Shown here piece after piece: positions 5,611 to 6,911 of a stretch of 6,911 nucleotides of DNA. Source of the stretch: JBLMZW01 sp050259035 (GTDB taxonomy: Bacteria > Bacillota > Syntrophomonadia > Syntrophomonadales > DTU052); assembly GCA_050259035.1 (NCBI GenBank), contig JBLMZW010000163.1, positions 1-6,911 on the forward strand. The letters run 5' to 3'. Position 1 is the stretch's first letter, and each line of letters starts with the position of its first letter. The notes under the pieces are model-generated. The model worked only from the letters and a program-made list of their open reading frames with translations, was not told where the DNA came from and searched no databases. Made by a program: the position numbers and the translations under genes.

Positions 5611-6012
5611 TTATGCCCTCGGTTTTATATTGCCATTTATCCAGTCAACGATGGAATCAAGTGACGCTCCCGGAGTGAAGATCGCTTTCAAACCGGCTTC
5701 GTAGAGCCCGGGGAAGTCCTGCTCCGGGATTATGCCCCCGCCTATGACCGCTATATCATCGGCTCCTTCATCGTTTAAAAGCCTGGTTACCTGGGGGAAC
5801 AAGTAGTTATGAGCACCTGACAGGCAGCTTAAGCCCACCAGATCAACATCTTCCTGAATTGCGACTGCCGCTATTTGCTCCGGGGTCTGATGGCAGCCGG
5901 TGTAGATTACTTCATAACCGGCATCACGAAAGGCCCGGGCCAGTACTTTGGCACCCCGGTCGTGCCCGTCAAGCCCGGGCTTAGCGATTAGTACGCGAAG
6001 TTTTCTATCCAT
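5611..6012 (-). CDS. B12-binding small subunit of methylmalonyl-CoA/acyl-CoA mutase
   Basis: A 133-residue stand-alone cobalamin-binding domain. It holds adenosylcobalamin in the base-off, His-on form and pairs with the separate catalytic subunit encoded just upstream. The DxHxxG motif is intact as D15-G-H17-D-R-G20, with His17 the lower cobalt ligand. The SCLSGAH segment (62-68) and GGGIIP (91-96) line the nucleotide-tail pocket in a Rossmann-like fold. Length and order (large subunit, small subunit, MeaB) match split mutases of anaerobic Firmicutes and archaea. The ATG is preceded by GGGGAGGAAG about 10 nt upstream, and 27 nt separate it from the catalytic-subunit stop. The same domain occurs in isobutyryl-CoA and 2-hydroxyisobutyryl-CoA mutases, so the substrate is set by the partner. 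Confidence 0.95.
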   Translation of the reverse strand: MDRKLRVLIAKPGLDGHDRGAKVLARAFRDAGYEVIYTGCHQTPEQIAAVAIQEDVDLVGLSCLSGAHNYLFPQVTRLLNDEGADDIAVIGGGIIPEQDFPGLYEAGLKAIFTPGASLDSIVDWINGNIKPRA

Positions 6013-6039
6013 CTTGAAACTTCCTCCCCAAATATCTCT

Positions 6040-6911
6040 CTAATATATACCGGGGTCACGGTACTCGCCGTAAACTTCCCGGTAGACATCACAAATTTCC
6101 TGCACCGTGGCATAGCTCTTAACCGCTTCGATACAGTAAGGCATGACATTATCGCCCTTTTTGCAGGCATTGGCCAGGTCTTTAAGGGATTCGGCCAATT
6201 TGCGGCCATCACGTTTCCTTTTGACTTCGGCCAGGCGCTTTAGCTGCTCGGCTTCTATAGAGTCATCTATCTCAACCATTGGTATATTAGCCTGTTCCTC
6301 TTGCTCAATATATTTATTAATGCCAATCATGGTTTTTTCACCGGCATCAATTTGTTTCTGGAATTTATACGCGGCATCGGAGATCTCCATCTGCGGGAAG
6401 CCCCTCTCGATGGCTTTAACCATACCTCCCATATCGTCGATCTTATGTATGTATTCCCAGGCCTCTTCTTCCATCTTATTGGTTAAGGCTTCAACGAAAT
6501 AGGATCCGGCCAAAGGATCTATGGTGTTAGCCACGCCGGTCTCCTCGGCTATCAATTGCTGAGTTCGGACCGCGATTTGTACCGCCTGATCGGAGGGCAG
6601 GCAGAATACCTCATCCATAGAATTGGTATGAAGGGATTGAGTTCCGCCCAGTACGGCCGCCAGGGCCTCTATCGCGGTTCTAACGATATTGTTGTAGGGC
6701 TGCTGGGCGGTCAGGGAACAACCTGCGGTTTGAGTATGGAATCGCATCCAGAGGGAACGGGGGTCCTGAGCGCCATAGCGCTCTTTCATGGCTCTAGCCC
6801 AGATCCGGCGTGCCGCCCTGAGCTTGGCAATTTCTTCGAAGAAATCAATGTGAGCGTTAAAGAAAAAGGAGAGCCGGGAAGCGAACTGGTCAACATGCAG
6901 GCCTTTACGGC
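6040..6911 (-). CDS. Methylmalonyl-CoA/acyl-CoA mutase catalytic (large) subunit, N-terminus outside window
   Basis: The last 289 residues of the catalytic subunit of a B12-dependent acyl-CoA mutase, which converts succinyl-CoA and (R)-methylmalonyl-CoA, or a related pair, by a radical mechanism. The frame stays open through base 6911; the Met at 6789 is internal because the 40 residues before it (RLSFFFNAH..., FFEEIAKLRAARRIWAR) are conserved family sequence. Other signatures are RFHTQTAG (active-site region), LTAQQPYNNIVRTAIEA, GGTQSLHTNSMDE, and a tail with ATVQEICDVYREVYGEY. The protein ends with TAG at 6040-6042 and carries no B12-binding domain, which is supplied by the next gene. The residues that separate methylmalonyl-CoA from isobutyryl-CoA or 2-hydroxyisobutyryl-CoA specificity lie mostly in the missing N-terminal half, so the substrate is not settled. 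In a syntrophic or sulfate-reducing Clostridia, propionate metabolism would be the likely role. Confidence 0.93.
   Translation of the reverse strand, partial: RKGLHVDQFASRLSFFFNAHIDFFEEIAKLRAARRIWARAMKERYGAQDPRSLWMRFHTQTAGCSLTAQQPYNNIVRTAIEALAAVLGGTQSLHTNSMDEVFCLPSDQAVQIAVRTQQLIAEETGVANTIDPLAGSYFVEALTNKMEEEAWEYIHKIDDMGGMVKAIERGFPQMEISDAAYKFQKQIDAGEKTMIGINKYIEQEEQANIPMVEIDDSIEAEQLKRLAEVKRKRDGRKLAESLKDLANACKKGDNVMPYCIEAVKSYATVQEICDVYREVYGEYRDPGIY

Noticed and set aside
5988..6212. 74-residue minus-strand open frame overlapping the mutase end
   Set aside because: It is an out-of-frame shadow of the conserved C-terminus of the mutase catalytic subunit.
6789..6789. Taking Met at 6789 as the start of the mutase gene
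   Set aside because: The 40 codons upstream in the same frame encode conserved mutase sequence, so the gene simply runs off the window.

Overview
The window looks like a chromosomal stretch from an anaerobic Firmicute, probably a Clostridia of the Peptococcaceae/Syntrophomonadaceae kind. That is an inference from the purine-rich Shine-Dalgarno sites (AAGGAG, GGGGAGGAAG), a classical Rho-independent terminator, moderate GC, and a split methylmalonyl-CoA-mutase-type enzyme with its own B12 subunit and MeaB chaperone. No rRNA, tRNA, CRISPR array or intact transposon was seen.

Layout. Bases 1-225 (+) encode a small two-helix membrane protein that may begin before the window. It converges on a minus-strand pair read from 1697 down to 245: a cytidylate-kinase-like protein with a C-terminal PD-(D/E)XK-like domain, then, 7 nt later, a hypoxanthine phosphoribosyltransferase (HPRT)-like protein that keeps the PRPP-binding parts but has lost several residues normally used to bind and activate the purine. 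Bases 1698-2496 hold no convincing protein gene. Within them, about 2003-2379 on the plus strand looks like a large structured, purine-rich non-coding RNA with a plausible promoter, a long-range closing helix, internal hairpins and a strong intrinsic terminator. Bases 2497-4506 (+) encode a 669-residue secreted protein (signal peptide, propeller-like repeats, coiled coil, beta-rich C-terminal region) of unknown function. A GC-rich hairpin lies at 4508-4541 between the convergent transcription units, and a possible short insertion-sequence end lies near 4572-4601.

Bases 4625-6911 (-) are the end of a vitamin B12 operon read right to left: catalytic subunit of a methylmalonyl-CoA/acyl-CoA mutase (N-terminal part outside the window), separate B12-binding subunit, and MeaB GTPase. 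These three work together: the first two form the mutase that rearranges the acyl-CoA carbon skeleton, and MeaB loads and protects the cobalamin cofactor. In such anaerobes this usually serves propionate or succinate metabolism, but a related substrate such as isobutyryl-CoA or 2-hydroxyisobutyryl-CoA cannot be excluded from the part seen.

The most unusual items are the candidate non-coding RNA and the two-gene operon that pairs a kinase/nuclease-like fusion with an active-site-altered HPRT. The middle segment (about 1750-4600) is visibly more AT-rich than the flanking operons and may be accessory DNA.
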